This document shows, in pieces, positions 9,159-18,614 of a stretch of 42,803 nt of DNA; position 1 is the first letter of the stretch, and each line of letters opens with the position of its first letter. Position numbers and translations under genes: made by a program. Below the pieces are notes generated by a model. That model was not told where the DNA came from. It ran no database searches and saw only the letters and a list, made by a program, of their open reading frames with translations. Source of the DNA: Pontibacter silvestris. GTDB lineage: Bacteria; Bacteroidota; Bacteroidia; Cytophagales; Hymenobacteraceae. The DNA lies in contig NZ_JAJJWI010000028.1 of the NCBI RefSeq assembly GCF_020907275.1, positions 1 to 42,803 of the forward strand. The letters run 5' to 3'.

Positions 9159-9402
9159 CTTGTTAGTTGAAATGAAGTTGTACAGAAAAAGTTGAACCAA
9201 AAATTCTTTACTTATGGAATAACTTTTTTTAGCATAAGACATTCTAAGTAAATAAGGAATAAACATAAGGCAATAATAGAATGCATTAGAATACTAGCGG
9301 GGGTGAATCTTACTTGTTAGTCGATTTGACCCTACTATTAATATAACTGAACGAAAAACAAATTGTGCCGCAATAAGCAAAGGTAAAAGTGACTTATTTT
9401 GC

Positions 9403-9410
9403 TACGTTTG
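9403..9410 (+). promoter_or_regulatory. Possible -7 promoter element of the AraC gene
   Basis: TACGTTTG fits the Bacteroidota -7 consensus TAnnTTTG and stands 19 bp before the ATG at 9430, giving a very short leader. No clear -33 TTG was found. The rest of 9159-9429 shows no gene. Confidence 0.4.
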
Positions 9411-9429
9411 ATTTTGTATTTTAGCGCTG

Positions 9430-10299
9430 ATGGACGATATTAAGACCTTTTCCCTTTCAAAGCATAGCCGGCTTTTTTCTGTACAGGATAACAATCGGGA
9501 GTATCTCTTTGTACAGGCGGCCGATCATCCTTACCTGGAGGAGCCCTACCGGGCAGAGAGTTATGCAATAGCCTTTCTGAAAGAAGGTGGTATTCATCTG
9601 CAAGCTGGCTTGAAACATCACGATATAGAGGCGCCTTCTATTATTGCTCTAGCACCGTCTGTCATCCGAAGCTTCCGCAAACGCAAGGACTTGATGAAGA
9701 TGGACATTTTGTTCTTCAAGGATACCTTTTTACTGGAAAGACATGCAGACCTTTTTTTTCTGGTTAAACATAACTTCTTTGAAACTAATGACCTGCATGT
9801 AGTGCACCTGGAGCCCCTATACGAAACCAGGTTTAAAAAAATATTTGAGCTGATTGAGTTAACCCAATCTGTTGTCAATCATCATCAGGCTGAAATTATC
9901 AGGAACTATATTTTTGCCTTGGTATATGAAATAGATGCTTATTACCGGCAATATTCCTTAGGAACGCAAACGCTTCTTAATGCCTATCCCTTATTCGCCA
10001 AATTCAGGCAGTTGTTAGCCCGCAACTATATGAAAGAACGGAAATTGGATTTCTATGCTCGGCAACTGCATGTAACCCGCAAATACCTTTCCGCAGCGAT
10101 TAAAAAACAAACTGGAAAGTCAGCTGGTGAATGGATAGATGAAACCATTACCCTGGAGGCAAAGGTGCTCCTGCAAAACAGAATGCTTACTGTCTCCCAG
10201 GTCAGCGAGATGTTGAATTTTTCAGATCAATCGGTGTTCGGAAAGTTTTTCAAAGCTAATACAGGCATGTCTCCCGTTGAGTACCGGAAAAAGACATAA
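9430..10299 (+). CDS. AraC/XylS family transcriptional regulator
   Basis: A 289-aa regulator with an N-terminal cupin-like sensing region (about 1-170) and a C-terminal AraC double helix-turn-helix (about 190-288). The signature is intact: DFYARQLHVTRKYLSAAIKK, then VSQVSEMLNFSDQSVFGKFF and TGMSPVEYRK. The architecture is common in Bacteroidota regulators of single detoxification enzymes. The next gene on the same strand is a zinc alcohol dehydrogenase 680 bp away, which is a possible target (inference from position only). The upstream side is transposase debris, so it has its own promoter, probably TACGTTTG at 9403. Confidence 0.85.
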   Translation: MDDIKTFSLSKHSRLFSVQDNNREYLFVQAADHPYLEEPYRAESYAIAFLKEGGIHLQAGLKHHDIEAPSIIALAPSVIRSFRKRKDLMKMDILFFKDTFLLERHADLFFLVKHNFFETNDLHVVHLEPLYETRFKKIFELIELTQSVVNHHQAEIIRNYIFALVYEIDAYYRQYSLGTQTLLNAYPLFAKFRQLLARNYMKERKLDFYARQLHVTRKYLSAAIKKQTGKSAGEWIDETITLEAKVLLQNRMLTVSQVSEMLNFSDQSVFGKFFKANTGMSPVEYRKKT

Positions 10300-10979
10300 G
10301 TCAACACAACCTGCAACTCCTCCCTTTTTATATTTGAAGCATTTTATGGTTTAGTAATACAAGACATTTCGACCAAAACTCAGGCCTTTTAGCCTATCTT
10401 TGCATGTTTTTTAAGCGCAACTTTGTCTCATCAAAATTCTGTAGTGGTATTGATGCATGGATAATTTAGCAACCTGATGGTCCTTGAGTCAATAGATGGC
10501 ATTGCTTGATTCAGTTGAAAAGCTGTCTACCTAGTGTGGCTTGAAGGCGTATCCATAAGGATGATAGGAAAAAGACATAGCGTGAGTTCTGCAATGAAGA
10601 GGTGTTCGTGCTGAATACCAACTCTCTACTCTCTTTTGTGCTTACAGTCCAAGAACATCTCACATTAAGCAGAAGCGGCTCAAGCGAACTAATCGATAGA
10701 CTACCTCATTTAAAACATTAAAAATGAATGATCTTTAAATCGATGAAGTGTTAAATGAATAGATATTTTTTAGTTGATAGGCGATCAGGGTACTAAAAGT
10801 AACCAGTAGTGCAGTCTTTTACTTTCCAAAAAGTCAAGCAGCAAAATGGGACAAAGCCTCGCTTGTGAAGATCGGAATGGTGCTTGTAAAACTACTTTGT
10901 GATCAGTAAATGCCAATACGAAGAAATCTCCTATGTATAAATGGTAATCAATATATTAACCATTAGAATTAAATAAATT
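10300..10979. other. 680-bp intergenic region without an intact gene
   Basis: No intact gene was seen. A good -7 promoter match, TATCTTTG, lies at 10395-10402 (+) but no open frame follows it. Around 10560-10720 a plus-strand frame reads REFCNEEVFVLNTNSLLSF, faintly like the REFVFLTN region of IS4-type transposases; this is too weak to call. The last 230 bp before the dehydrogenase are AT-rich and presumably hold its promoter, but no consensus element was found. Confidence 0.4.
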
Positions 10980-12092
10980 ATGGAAATTACAGCAGCTGTC
11001 GTTAAAGAGAAGTGGAGCAATTTTGAATTGACTAAAGTTGTGCTCGACCAACCTAAAAGTGATGAAGTCTTAGTGAAAATCGTTGCTACCGGTATCTGCC
11101 ATACGGATATGGTGGCACGCGATTTCATCATGGGAGCGCCTAACTTTCCGGTGATTCTGGGGCATGAAGGTGCGGGTATCATAGAAAGCGTAGGTGCCGA
11201 TGTACATCATCTAAACGTCGGTGACCACGTGGTATTGACCTATGGTTATTGTGGGGAATGTGAGATCTGCCGGTCTGGTAATCCTGCGTACTGCCATGAC
11301 TTTTTTCAGCGGAACTTCTCCGGTGCACGGGTAGACGGCTCACACAGCCACCATTATCATGATGCTAAGGCCATCCATGATAATTTCTTTTCTCAGTCTT
11401 CCTTTGCCACCTACGCCGTTGCCCACAAAAACAATGTTATACGGGTGCCCAAAGATGCCCCGCTGGAAATCTTAGGTCCCTTGGGTTGTGGAATACAAAC
11501 CGGAGCTGGGGCCATTATCAATTCCCTGAGGGTGAAAGTTGGTAGTTCTGTCTTGATAACTGGAACAGGCGCTGTGGGATTATCCGCTCTGATGGCAGCC
11601 AAAGCATCTTCAGCCACTACCATTATTGCGGTAGACATTAACGATGAACGTCTGGAGTTCTCAAAGGAATTGGGTGCAACCCATACGATCAACAGCCTGA
11701 GGGAGGACGTATCGCAGCGGATTCGCGAAATACTGCCCAATGGGGTCCAGTATGGTGTAGATACCACCGGAAGGAATGAAGTAATCAATAACATACTCTC
11801 AAGCCTTGCGCCAGTGGGCGAGTTGGTGTGTATCGGGGTAGCCCGAAAGCCCCTGGAGCTGGAAACCAATATTTTCCTGACCAAAGGTTATAAAATCAAG
11901 TTTATCAACCAGGGAGACAGTGTTCCGCAGGAGTTTATCCCTAAACTGATTCACATGTATCAGGGCGGGCAGTTCCCTTTTAACAAGTTGATCAAAAAAT
12001 ACGCTTTCCAGGATATCAACCAAGCCATTGAAGATTCTGAAAAAGGCAGGACCATTAAATCCGTGTTACTGATTGGCAATTATAACAACTGA
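10980..12092 (+). CDS. Zinc-dependent NAD(P)+ alcohol dehydrogenase (aryl/benzyl-alcohol type)
   Basis: A 370-aa class-III-like medium-chain dehydrogenase that interconverts alcohols and aldehydes in the cytoplasm. Catalytic zinc ligands are visible: Cys in GICHTDM, His in GHEGAG and Cys in PLGCGIQTGAGA. The structural zinc loop is CGECEICRSGNPAYC and the Rossmann glycine motif is TGTGAVGLSA. The wording around these motifs is closest to aryl-alcohol/benzyl-alcohol dehydrogenases. It is monocistronic: 680 bp of gene-free DNA lies before it and a hairpin terminator follows at 12105. The AraC regulator upstream may control it (inference). Confidence 0.9.
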   Translation: MEITAAVVKEKWSNFELTKVVLDQPKSDEVLVKIVATGICHTDMVARDFIMGAPNFPVILGHEGAGIIESVGADVHHLNVGDHVVLTYGYCGECEICRSGNPAYCHDFFQRNFSGARVDGSHSHHYHDAKAIHDNFFSQSSFATYAVAHKNNVIRVPKDAPLEILGPLGCGIQTGAGAIINSLRVKVGSSVLITGTGAVGLSALMAAKASSATTIIAVDINDERLEFSKELGATHTINSLREDVSQRIREILPNGVQYGVDTTGRNEVINNILSSLAPVGELVCIGVARKPLELETNIFLTKGYKIKFINQGDSVPQEFIPKLIHMYQGGQFPFNKLIKKYAFQDINQAIEDSEKGRTIKSVLLIGNYNN

Positions 12093-12104
12093 ATCTTACA
12101 TCAA

Positions 12105-12134
12105 AGCGCACCTTTAAAAATCTGAAGGTGCGCT
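12105..12134 (+). terminator. Rho-independent terminator of the alcohol dehydrogenase
   Basis: A 10-bp perfect stem (AGCGCACCTT 12105-12114 with AAGGTGCGCT 12125-12134) is followed by GTTTTT, 13 bp after the stop codon. Confidence 0.85.
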
Positions 12135-12158
12135 GTTTTTCCTCGATAAAATCAGAAC

Positions 12159-12414
12159 ATGAGAGCTATGACCTTTTTATTCGTGGTGGCTTTCCTTGTA
12201 AAAGTTAGGTTTTCGGGGGCTTTTTGCCCAGAAGCAGGCTGGGTACCTAGTCATAGAGACAGAAGCTATAGAATTCGTTAAGAAGTCTCACTTTGAAATT
12301 AGTGCGGAACTGGACCATGCTCAGATCGGAGAAGGCATGTAATCTGGTAATGTTAATGGTGTTGCAGTGAGTGCATGGGTGGTAAACCTTGATTATTTCC
12401 TTTCTGAAAAGTGA
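12159..12414 (+). pseudogene. Decayed gene for a small secreted protein, family unknown
   Basis: The ATG at 12159 opens a signal-peptide-like start, MRAMTFLFVVAFLVKVRFSG. The coding-like sequence then continues in another frame: KQAGYLVIETEAIEFVKKSH, FEISAELDHAQIGEGM, an in-frame TAA (12340-12342), and SGNVNGVAVSAWVVNLDY, ending at TGA 12412-12414. The even, protein-like composition across one frameshift and one nonsense codon suggests a recently broken gene of about 85 codons. No family was recognised. Confidence 0.45.
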
Positions 12415-13036
12415 AGCATTGTAAACATAGTGATATTATGCTGGAGAATTTTTTATGTGCTAAGTAATATAGAATAAATAGTTGAGAGAAACTACCTTAT
12501 CATTTTGTTGCCTTCTCAGGATATGAGTTCGCCAGGCGCACTTCTCCTTAATAGGTTCAATAGGTGTGGAGCGGAATATGGAAAAGAACTTTTTTAGGTA
12601 CCGTGCTGGTAAAGAGTAAAGCTTGAGTTTTCAAAAAAGCTTGGAATAGAGTGCCGTTCTTGATTATGACTATAAAGTCAAAGGCTGCAATAGTTGGAAC
12701 ATTGGCTTAGGCATAGGCAAGTTCCGAGCCTATAGAAAACTTCAACCTAAACTAAATTGTAGAGTTTAAGACTTTCCCATATGTAAGGCTTGTACCAGAG
12801 ATCTCTATTAGACTTTATGATAATGAAATTTTAAACAGCGTCTTCAACTGTTGACTGACTATCTGTCTAAGTAATTTAGGTACCTGCCGCTTCATAATAA
12901 CCGTTTAACAGAAGTTGCACCTCTCGAAGAATTCTAACAGGCGGTGACGCATGAAAGATGCCACCGTTAAAAAGCAAATTGGGCTAAGCTTCGGACTTGC
13001 CTTCCAAAAAAAACATTTACCATAAAAGAGCACATT
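12415..13036. other. Gene-free AT-rich stretch
   Basis: Stops are dense in all frames and no family motif or hairpin was recognised. It presumably contains the promoter of the monooxygenase at 13037. Confidence 0.4.
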
Positions 13037-13324
13037 ATGCTTTACATCACCGCTGCAATTAAAGTAAAACCTGAGGCTATTGAAGCCTTGACGGACATAT
13101 TTGAACCACTGGTTACCGCCACCCGGCGCGAACAGGGTTGCCACCGCTATGAGGCGCATCGCCCAACGGATGATCCTGCTACTATCATCATGCTGGAAGA
13201 GTGGCAATCTGAAGAAAGTATACAGGCTCATAACCAATCGGAGCATTTCCAGCAGTTTATAACCAGCATTGAGCCACTGCTAGCCGAGCCGTTACAGATT
13301 TACATCACGCAAAAATTTTTTTAA
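13037..13324 (+). CDS. ABM-domain monooxygenase (YgiN-like)
   Basis: A 95-aa protein filling one antibiotic-biosynthesis-monooxygenase (dimeric alpha+beta barrel) domain: the first strand is MLYITAAIKVKPEA, then REQGCHRYEAH, the core IIMLEEWQSEESIQAH and the helix HFQQF. Relatives oxidise quinols or small aromatic compounds without a cofactor, or simply bind them. It is monocistronic, with a strong hairpin 7 bp after the stop. Its position before a multidrug efflux operon fits a role in chemical stress (inference). Confidence 0.85.
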   Translation: MLYITAAIKVKPEAIEALTDIFEPLVTATRREQGCHRYEAHRPTDDPATIIMLEEWQSEESIQAHNQSEHFQQFITSIEPLLAEPLQIYITQKFF

Positions 13325-13330
13325 CCAGCT

Positions 13331-13388
13331 TACCCCTAGAAAAAAGCAACTGACAATTGCTGTTGTCAGTTGCTTTTTTCTAGGGGTA
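13331..13388. terminator. 26-bp perfect inverted repeat, bidirectional terminator
   Basis: Arms 13331-13356 and 13363-13388 match perfectly around a 6-nt loop, TTGCTG. On the plus strand the descending arm carries GCTTTTTTC, so transcripts from the monooxygenase would end here. The mirror T-run makes it work equally well in the other direction. Confidence 0.75.
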
Positions 13389-13633
13389 TTGAGTTGGCTC
13401 CCGTATGGTTTTCCGGACGGCGCTATTTGGGTAGTTCCATGTTTATGCGTAAAAACTTATCAATCTTCGCTGGTTCATAAGCATAATGTTTTGAATCATA
13501 AATGATGTGATTTTGCACACATCTCGCCTTCCGCATCATAATATGTATTATCGAACCCAGCCGGCTTTTACCAGATAAGCCATTTCGACTAATAGTCAAG
13601 CCTTTTAGCCCACTTTTATGGGTTGCTAAAACG

Positions 13634-13641
13634 TAGTTTTG
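13634..13641 (+). promoter_or_regulatory. Possible -7 element of the efflux operon
   Basis: TAGTTTTG fits TAnnTTTG and stands 31 bp before the TetR start codon. The -33 element is unclear. Nothing else was seen in 13389-13672. Confidence 0.4.
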
Positions 13642-13672
13642 CCGAATCAAAAGTCCCGCAAGTTTTTTAGGC

Positions 13673-14326
13673 ATGACTAGTTCAAACAACCAAGCTCCGC
13701 AAGACAAAAAGGAGGCGCTGCTGAATGCAGCTGAAGAGCTGTTTGCCGAGTACGGCTTTGAAGGCTCTTTCATAAGAATGGTAACAGAAAGATATGGCGT
13801 GAATTCGGCGATGATCAATTATCACTTCGGCTCGAAGAAAGCCTTTTTTGTTGCCATATTTGAGTTCAGGTTAGAGCAGATCAATCATGAGGTTAGGGAA
13901 CTAGGAAGCTTTGCCTTGAACCCATATCAAAGTTTAAAAGCCTATCTGAATACTTTCATCCGCCGCATAGAATTGAATCATGGCTTACACCAGCTGCTCC
14001 GCAATCCTCTTGCCACAAGGCAATACCCTGCCGCCGTCACACTGGTATCCAAAGCTGGGGAGCAGGTTTTCATGCTGATCAGGAGTATTGGTCAGGAAGG
14101 TACCAAAACAGGGTGTTTTAGAAGAGTGGAGGTAGAGATGTTTGCAATGAATGTGCTCTTTCTGCTCCCTTACGTTCTTACCTGCGAAATGGTAACCCTT
14201 ACTCGCCCCAATTGCACGCCCTTGAGTCTGCCCAGGCGGACCGCTTTGGCAAATTGGATAATTACCTATCTCCTGGTATCAATTTCTATCATAGAGCCTG
14301 TAAGTTATGAAGTATCTAATGGTTAG
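13673..14326 (+). CDS. TetR/AcrR family repressor of the efflux operon
   Basis: A 217-aa regulator. The N-terminal TetR helix-turn-helix (about residues 10-60) is clear: LLNAAEELFAEYGFEGSF, VTERYGVNSAMINYHFGSK and the following KKAFFVAIFE. The C-terminal ligand domain is divergent, as usual. It is the first gene of an operon: the TolC-like gene starts 20 bp inside its 3' end and the HlyD- and MFS-type genes follow. It therefore most likely represses its own operon and is released by an exported compound (inference from the well-known arrangement). No clear operator palindrome was identified. Confidence 0.88.
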   Translation: MTSSNNQAPQDKKEALLNAAEELFAEYGFEGSFIRMVTERYGVNSAMINYHFGSKKAFFVAIFEFRLEQINHEVRELGSFALNPYQSLKAYLNTFIRRIELNHGLHQLLRNPLATRQYPAAVTLVSKAGEQVFMLIRSIGQEGTKTGCFRRVEVEMFAMNVLFLLPYVLTCEMVTLTRPNCTPLSLPRRTALANWIITYLLVSISIIEPVSYEVSNG

Positions 14327-15680
14327 ATATGCTTTGAATAGGAGGGAGTTGATAGTGCTTTTTATAATCCTGCTAGCAATCCCTTTTCTATTGAAGACTA
14401 ATTTAGCAAGTGCCCAGGGCATTAGTAGTAGCCGGTACAAACTTTCTCTTTCGGAAGCTATACAATTTGCCAAAAGCCAGAATAAATGGGTGCAGGCAGC
14501 TATAACAGCAGAAAACGCCGCTGCTGAAGATCGCCAGGATGCTTATAATGCGGCGTTGCCCGCCGTTAACGCCAGTGCATCCTACCAAAGGTTTTCTGAT
14601 TTAACCCTTTTTACAAATGGACTGGAGCAATCAACCACTGGACCGAGAAAGCCGACACCCAATGCCGCGGCCTTGGGCGTTGATGCCCTTTTTAATATTT
14701 ACAGCGGGGGCAGGCAGCGTGCCCTGCAAAGCGAGCAGGATGCCCGCCTAAAATTAGCAGAACTGAATTCGCAGGACCAGGCTGGTAATATTGCCTTGCA
14801 GACGGCTACGCAGTATCTGGAACTAGTACGGCTGAATGATTTGCACAAATTTATCCAGGATCAGCTGAAAAGGGCACAAACCCGCTTAAGTAACATTAAC
14901 TCCCTTTATAAAAACCAAAAGGTAACCCGGAGTGATGTGTTACGGGCAGAAGTAATGTTATCAAATGTCGAGCTCACTTTAGAGCAAAACGAAAATGATA
15001 TTATTATCGCCAATCAGAAACTGAATGTACTGATGAATCTTCCAGATTCCGTTTCCATTTTGCCTGCCGATTCTGCCGGGATGCCTAAACCAGAGATTAC
15101 TGTGCTTTTGCCGTTACTAGAAGAGACAGAGGCTGCTTCCTATGCTATTCAAAAGTCCGGTCAGAATATACAGGTGCAAAGGGCAAGAGTCAGAAGCATA
15201 CAAAGCAACAGTATGCCTTCACTCAGTTTCTATACGGCCTACGGGCTAAACTACCCGAATTACCTGTTCTTCCCGCCGATAGACCAAGCGTATACCATTG
15301 GCTTTGTTGGGCTAAGGGCTCAGTACGGCATCTCCTCCCTTTACCATAATAAAAGCAAAATCGCTGCCAGCCAACTTAGAGTCCAGGAACTCCAGTTACA
15401 GCAGCAGGCCGTAGCCGATAACGTTCGTGTAGAGGCGAATGCTCACTACATCAAGTACAGAGAAGCCCTTAACCGGATCAGGGTAAATGAGCGCTCAGTT
15501 GCACAAGCCCGGGAAAACTACCGGATTGTCAGTACAAAATACTTTAACCAGCTGGCCCTGTTAACAGACCTGCTCGATGCCGACAATTTGTACCAGGAAT
15601 CCAGGTTCAACCTGATTCGGGCGCAAACGGATGCCCTTGCCATCTATTACCGCCTGCTTTATACCAGCGGGAAATTATAA
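14307..15680 (+). CDS. TolC-family outer-membrane efflux protein
   Basis: A 457-aa protein with a signal peptide (cut after about ASAQ, residue 37). It has the TolC repeat pattern of two long helical hairpins: LSLSEAIQFAKSQNKWVQAA at the mature start, heptad-rich helices (ALQSEQDARLKLAELNSQDQ), a second repeat starting near residue 290, and a final LLDADNLYQESRFNLIRAQT, which is typical of the family end. It forms the outer-membrane duct of the tripartite pump encoded with the next two genes. The ATG at 14307 overlaps the repressor gene by 20 bp; an ATG at 14319 is also possible. Confidence 0.9.
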   Translation: MKYLMVRYALNRRELIVLFIILLAIPFLLKTNLASAQGISSSRYKLSLSEAIQFAKSQNKWVQAAITAENAAAEDRQDAYNAALPAVNASASYQRFSDLTLFTNGLEQSTTGPRKPTPNAAALGVDALFNIYSGGRQRALQSEQDARLKLAELNSQDQAGNIALQTATQYLELVRLNDLHKFIQDQLKRAQTRLSNINSLYKNQKVTRSDVLRAEVMLSNVELTLEQNENDIIIANQKLNVLMNLPDSVSILPADSAGMPKPEITVLLPLLEETEAASYAIQKSGQNIQVQRARVRSIQSNSMPSLSFYTAYGLNYPNYLFFPPIDQAYTIGFVGLRAQYGISSLYHNKSKIAASQLRVQELQLQQQAVADNVRVEANAHYIKYREALNRIRVNERSVAQARENYRIVSTKYFNQLALLTDLLDADNLYQESRFNLIRAQTDALAIYYRLLYTSGKL

Positions 15681-15696
15681 ACCATCATCCTGAAAA

Positions 15697-16740
15697 ATGA
15701 ACAAAGATCATCATAAAACCCACCCGGGAAATATTATCATTACCATTATAGCCGTATTATTAGTTTTGGCAGGAGCTGGGTATTTCATTTATTTCTGGCA
15801 ATACTCCCGAAACCATGAAGAAACCAATGATGCCCAGGTAGAAGCCTATATCAATCCTGTTTCGGCCAGAGCAGGTGGCTATATTCAGCGGGTTTACTTT
15901 GAAGAGCATCAATTGGTTAAAGAAGGGGATACCTTGGTGATACTGGACGACCGGGAATACCAGGCACAACTACAATCGGCCGAAGCAGCTGTGGAGGATG
16001 CCTATGCCCAGCAAACTGTGCTTGCTGCCAGTATTCGCTCGGCAGAACTTGGCACCCGGGTAAACGAGGATCAGATTAAGGGTGCAGAGGCCAGGTACCG
16101 GCAGCAGCAACAGGATATCAAACGTTATCGCAACCTGCTGAAAGAGGAGGCGGTAACCGGGTCTGAATTTGAGCAGGTAAAAGCCCGCTACGAAGTAACG
16201 GCAAGCGATTTCAGTGCCGCAAAAAACAACCTGGCAATGAATTTAGCGAAGATCCAGGAACTCAAAACGCGTTTTGCCTTACTAAAAGCCGATATTAAAA
16301 AGAAGGAAGCCGCACTGGAACTGGCCAGGCTAAATCTATCCTATACTGTTATCCGGGCACCCTATTCTGGTCGGCTAGGACGAAAGAACATTATGGAGGG
16401 GCAGCAAATTCAGCCTGGCCAGCCTCTGGTTAGCATTATTAATGAAAATGAGAAATGGGTTATTGCGAACTTCAAGGAAACGCAGGTAGAAGGGATGTAT
16501 ATAGGCCAGCCCGTCGAGATTCGCATAGACGCGATTGACGGTAAAGTGTTTGAAGGCCAGGTTGAAGCCATAGCGGGATCAACCGGTTCCAAGTTTTCAC
16601 TTTTACCCCCAGATAATTCCACTGGAAATTTTGTCAAAATTGTTCAGCGAATCCCCGTAAAGATTGCATTTACGGATACAAGAATCTCCGCAGTGGTTCC
16701 TGGCATGAACGCTACTGTCGCGGTAAAGAAAGGGAAGTGA
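15697..16740 (+). CDS. HlyD/EmrA-type membrane fusion protein
   Basis: A 347-aa periplasmic adaptor. One N-terminal membrane anchor (about 11-32, IIITIIAVLLVLAGAGYF) is followed by the split lipoyl domain: the first half is GGYIQRVYFEEHQLVKEGD and the second VIRAPYSGRLGRKNIMEGQ. A long coiled coil (about 85-210) lies between them, and a beta-barrel domain with VIANFKETQVEGM completes the protein. It links the MFS pump to the TolC-like duct. The gene follows the TolC gene by 16 bp and its TGA overlaps the ATG of the MFS gene. Confidence 0.9.
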   Translation: MNKDHHKTHPGNIIITIIAVLLVLAGAGYFIYFWQYSRNHEETNDAQVEAYINPVSARAGGYIQRVYFEEHQLVKEGDTLVILDDREYQAQLQSAEAAVEDAYAQQTVLAASIRSAELGTRVNEDQIKGAEARYRQQQQDIKRYRNLLKEEAVTGSEFEQVKARYEVTASDFSAAKNNLAMNLAKIQELKTRFALLKADIKKKEAALELARLNLSYTVIRAPYSGRLGRKNIMEGQQIQPGQPLVSIINENEKWVIANFKETQVEGMYIGQPVEIRIDAIDGKVFEGQVEAIAGSTGSKFSLLPPDNSTGNFVKIVQRIPVKIAFTDTRISAVVPGMNATVAVKKGK

Positions 16741-18341
16741 TGAAAAAGCCCGAGTATTTTAAAGCATGGATTACAGGATGGGACTGGGGTATACGAATAG
16801 CACTTTTTCTTATCCTGCTGTCTGCCCTCGTGCAGTTCGGTATGTTTGCCCTTACTCAGAATTATATGGTTGCCTATATGGGCGCACAACCAGAAGACAT
16901 CTCCTATTCTTTGCTGCTAACCAATGCCGGTATTATTTCGATTCTGCCGGTTCAGTTTCGCTTTTTAAGGTATTTTGAAACGCGCAGTTACCTGTTGGTC
17001 AACATTATCCTGGCAATCATCCTGAACCTATTGTGTTTATATTGCGATAATATTTTTTTCTTTTTTATCCTGCGGTTTTTGCAAGGCATATTAGTCGCCA
17101 ATACAGCCGCATGTATTCTGATCGTGATTTTTTCGCGTATATCGAAAGAAAAATCACTAGCGGTCGGGTCAGCTGTTTTTTATGGAGCGATATTGAGTAA
17201 TACCGTGATAATTGGCATGGTGGCGGCATTCGTGGTAACTACCTGGGATTGGAAAGCTACCTATTATTTTCTGATCCTTTTTCAGTTATTCATCCTGCTT
17301 ATCATCCTGCTGATATTCAAGCCGGTAAATGGAATTAAGAGGTACCCCTTATACCAGATTGATTGGGCGGGCTTTATCATTTTTAGCTTTGCGGCATCGA
17401 CATTCGGCTACCTGATGATTTATGGATCGAAATACTACTGGTTCTCAGACCAACGTATACAATTAGCAGGTTTTATTTCCATTACTGGTACTGTTCTTTT
17501 TCTGTACCGGCAACTTACTGTTAAAAGGCCATTGATCCAGCTTGCAGTTTTCAGGTCTACTAACATGGTGATAGGGCTTTGTTTACTGGGCATCTATTAT
17601 GGGAGCAAAGACACGATCAATCTTATTTACAATTATGCCGGCAGTACCTTAAAGTGGAGTACGGCTCAGGTGATGGCATTGGGGTGCTGTAACGTGGCAG
17701 GAATTGTACTGTTCATGATTATCTCTACCCAAATCATGGTCCGTAACAGAAATTCTATAAGGGCGCTCCTATGTACAGGATTTTCCCTCATGGTCTTCTA
17801 CAACCTTTGGATGTATTTTATGATGACTCCTGATCTGGCTTTTACAGACCTTATTTTTCCTGTCTTTTTACAGGGTGCCTCGTCGGGATTATTGTTTTTA
17901 CCAATTGTCATATTTATACTATCCTCAGCACCTCCTAATACTGGTACATCTGGTTTGGTAGTAGCCGCTTATGCTCGTTTTATAGCTGCCTTAAATTCTT
18001 TTGCGGGATTTTATAACCTTCAGTTATACTTTAATCAGTATTTCAAAGAAGGTTTTATGGGCTATTTGACTGGTGAAACGCAGCAAACTGTCACGCGGAT
18101 AGCTACCTATCGGCAGATGTACGCATCCAAAGGATTTACCTCGGAGCAAGCCTCAGCTCTTGCCATGAAAGCAATCGGCCAAAACTTATCCCTGCAAACG
18201 CAACTGTTAACAAACAGGGCAGTCTTTATGACGCTGGCAATCATCCTGGCTATTGTTGCTTTTCTTGTCTTGACGGTCCCTTCCATCAGCAAAACCTACC
18301 TGCACTGGAACAAACGGATGTTTACGCCTCCGCGGGGATAA
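16740..18341 (+). CDS. MFS drug-export permease (EmrB-like, DHA2 type)
   Basis: A membrane protein of 533 aa with some 12 to 14 hydrophobic segments, the first at about 15-35 and the last at about 500-520, RFLQGILVANTAACILI in the middle of the first half, and a long periplasmic loop near 440-480. Size and gene order match EmrB-type proton-driven exporters that work with EmrA and TolC. I place the start at ATG 16740, which overlaps the TGA of the preceding gene by one base (TGATG), rather than at the in-frame GTG one codon earlier; this is a sign of translational coupling. Substrates are unknown, probably hydrophobic toxins. Confidence 0.88.
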   Translation: MKKPEYFKAWITGWDWGIRIALFLILLSALVQFGMFALTQNYMVAYMGAQPEDISYSLLLTNAGIISILPVQFRFLRYFETRSYLLVNIILAIILNLLCLYCDNIFFFFILRFLQGILVANTAACILIVIFSRISKEKSLAVGSAVFYGAILSNTVIIGMVAAFVVTTWDWKATYYFLILFQLFILLIILLIFKPVNGIKRYPLYQIDWAGFIIFSFAASTFGYLMIYGSKYYWFSDQRIQLAGFISITGTVLFLYRQLTVKRPLIQLAVFRSTNMVIGLCLLGIYYGSKDTINLIYNYAGSTLKWSTAQVMALGCCNVAGIVLFMIISTQIMVRNRNSIRALLCTGFSLMVFYNLWMYFMMTPDLAFTDLIFPVFLQGASSGLLFLPIVIFILSSAPPNTGTSGLVVAAYARFIAALNSFAGFYNLQLYFNQYFKEGFMGYLTGETQQTVTRIATYRQMYASKGFTSEQASALAMKAIGQNLSLQTQLLTNRAVFMTLAIILAIVAFLVLTVPSISKTYLHWNKRMFTPPRG

Positions 18342-18614
18342 CCGGCGCTGGCATTTGGCGGAGTTGGAAAGAAGTCCGCATGAAAAAAATGATCAGCAAT
18401 TTGAGAATCTTCAGGTAACCTAATATTCAAAATCAGAAGAAAAAATTCAGTATGAGCCCTTAGTTACTACATACATAAGATTAGATCATTTTTATTCAAT
18501 CCAACTGCTATAAAATTCCATTCTAATGTAAGCAGATATTTAAATTAAATATGCTGATAATCAGCAGGAATTAGTTTGTCACAGCCTACATAAGCAGGCA
18601 TTAAATACACAAAA

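Noticed and set aside
10395..10402. Good promoter match TATCTTTG on the plus strand
   Set aside because: No open frame or recognisable RNA follows, so it is noted only in the intergenic entry.
10560..10720. Possible C-terminal relic of an IS4-type transposase (REF...FVLNTN)
   Set aside because: Only a few residues fit and the rest is noise; similarity is too weak without a search.
13331..13388. Long perfect palindrome considered as a mobile element or operator
   Set aside because: T-runs, a short loop and a position 7 bp after a stop codon are explained by a bidirectional terminator.
16737..16742. GTG at 16737 as start of the MFS gene
   Set aside because: The ATG at 16740 in TGATG is the usual coupling arrangement and adds no loss of sequence.
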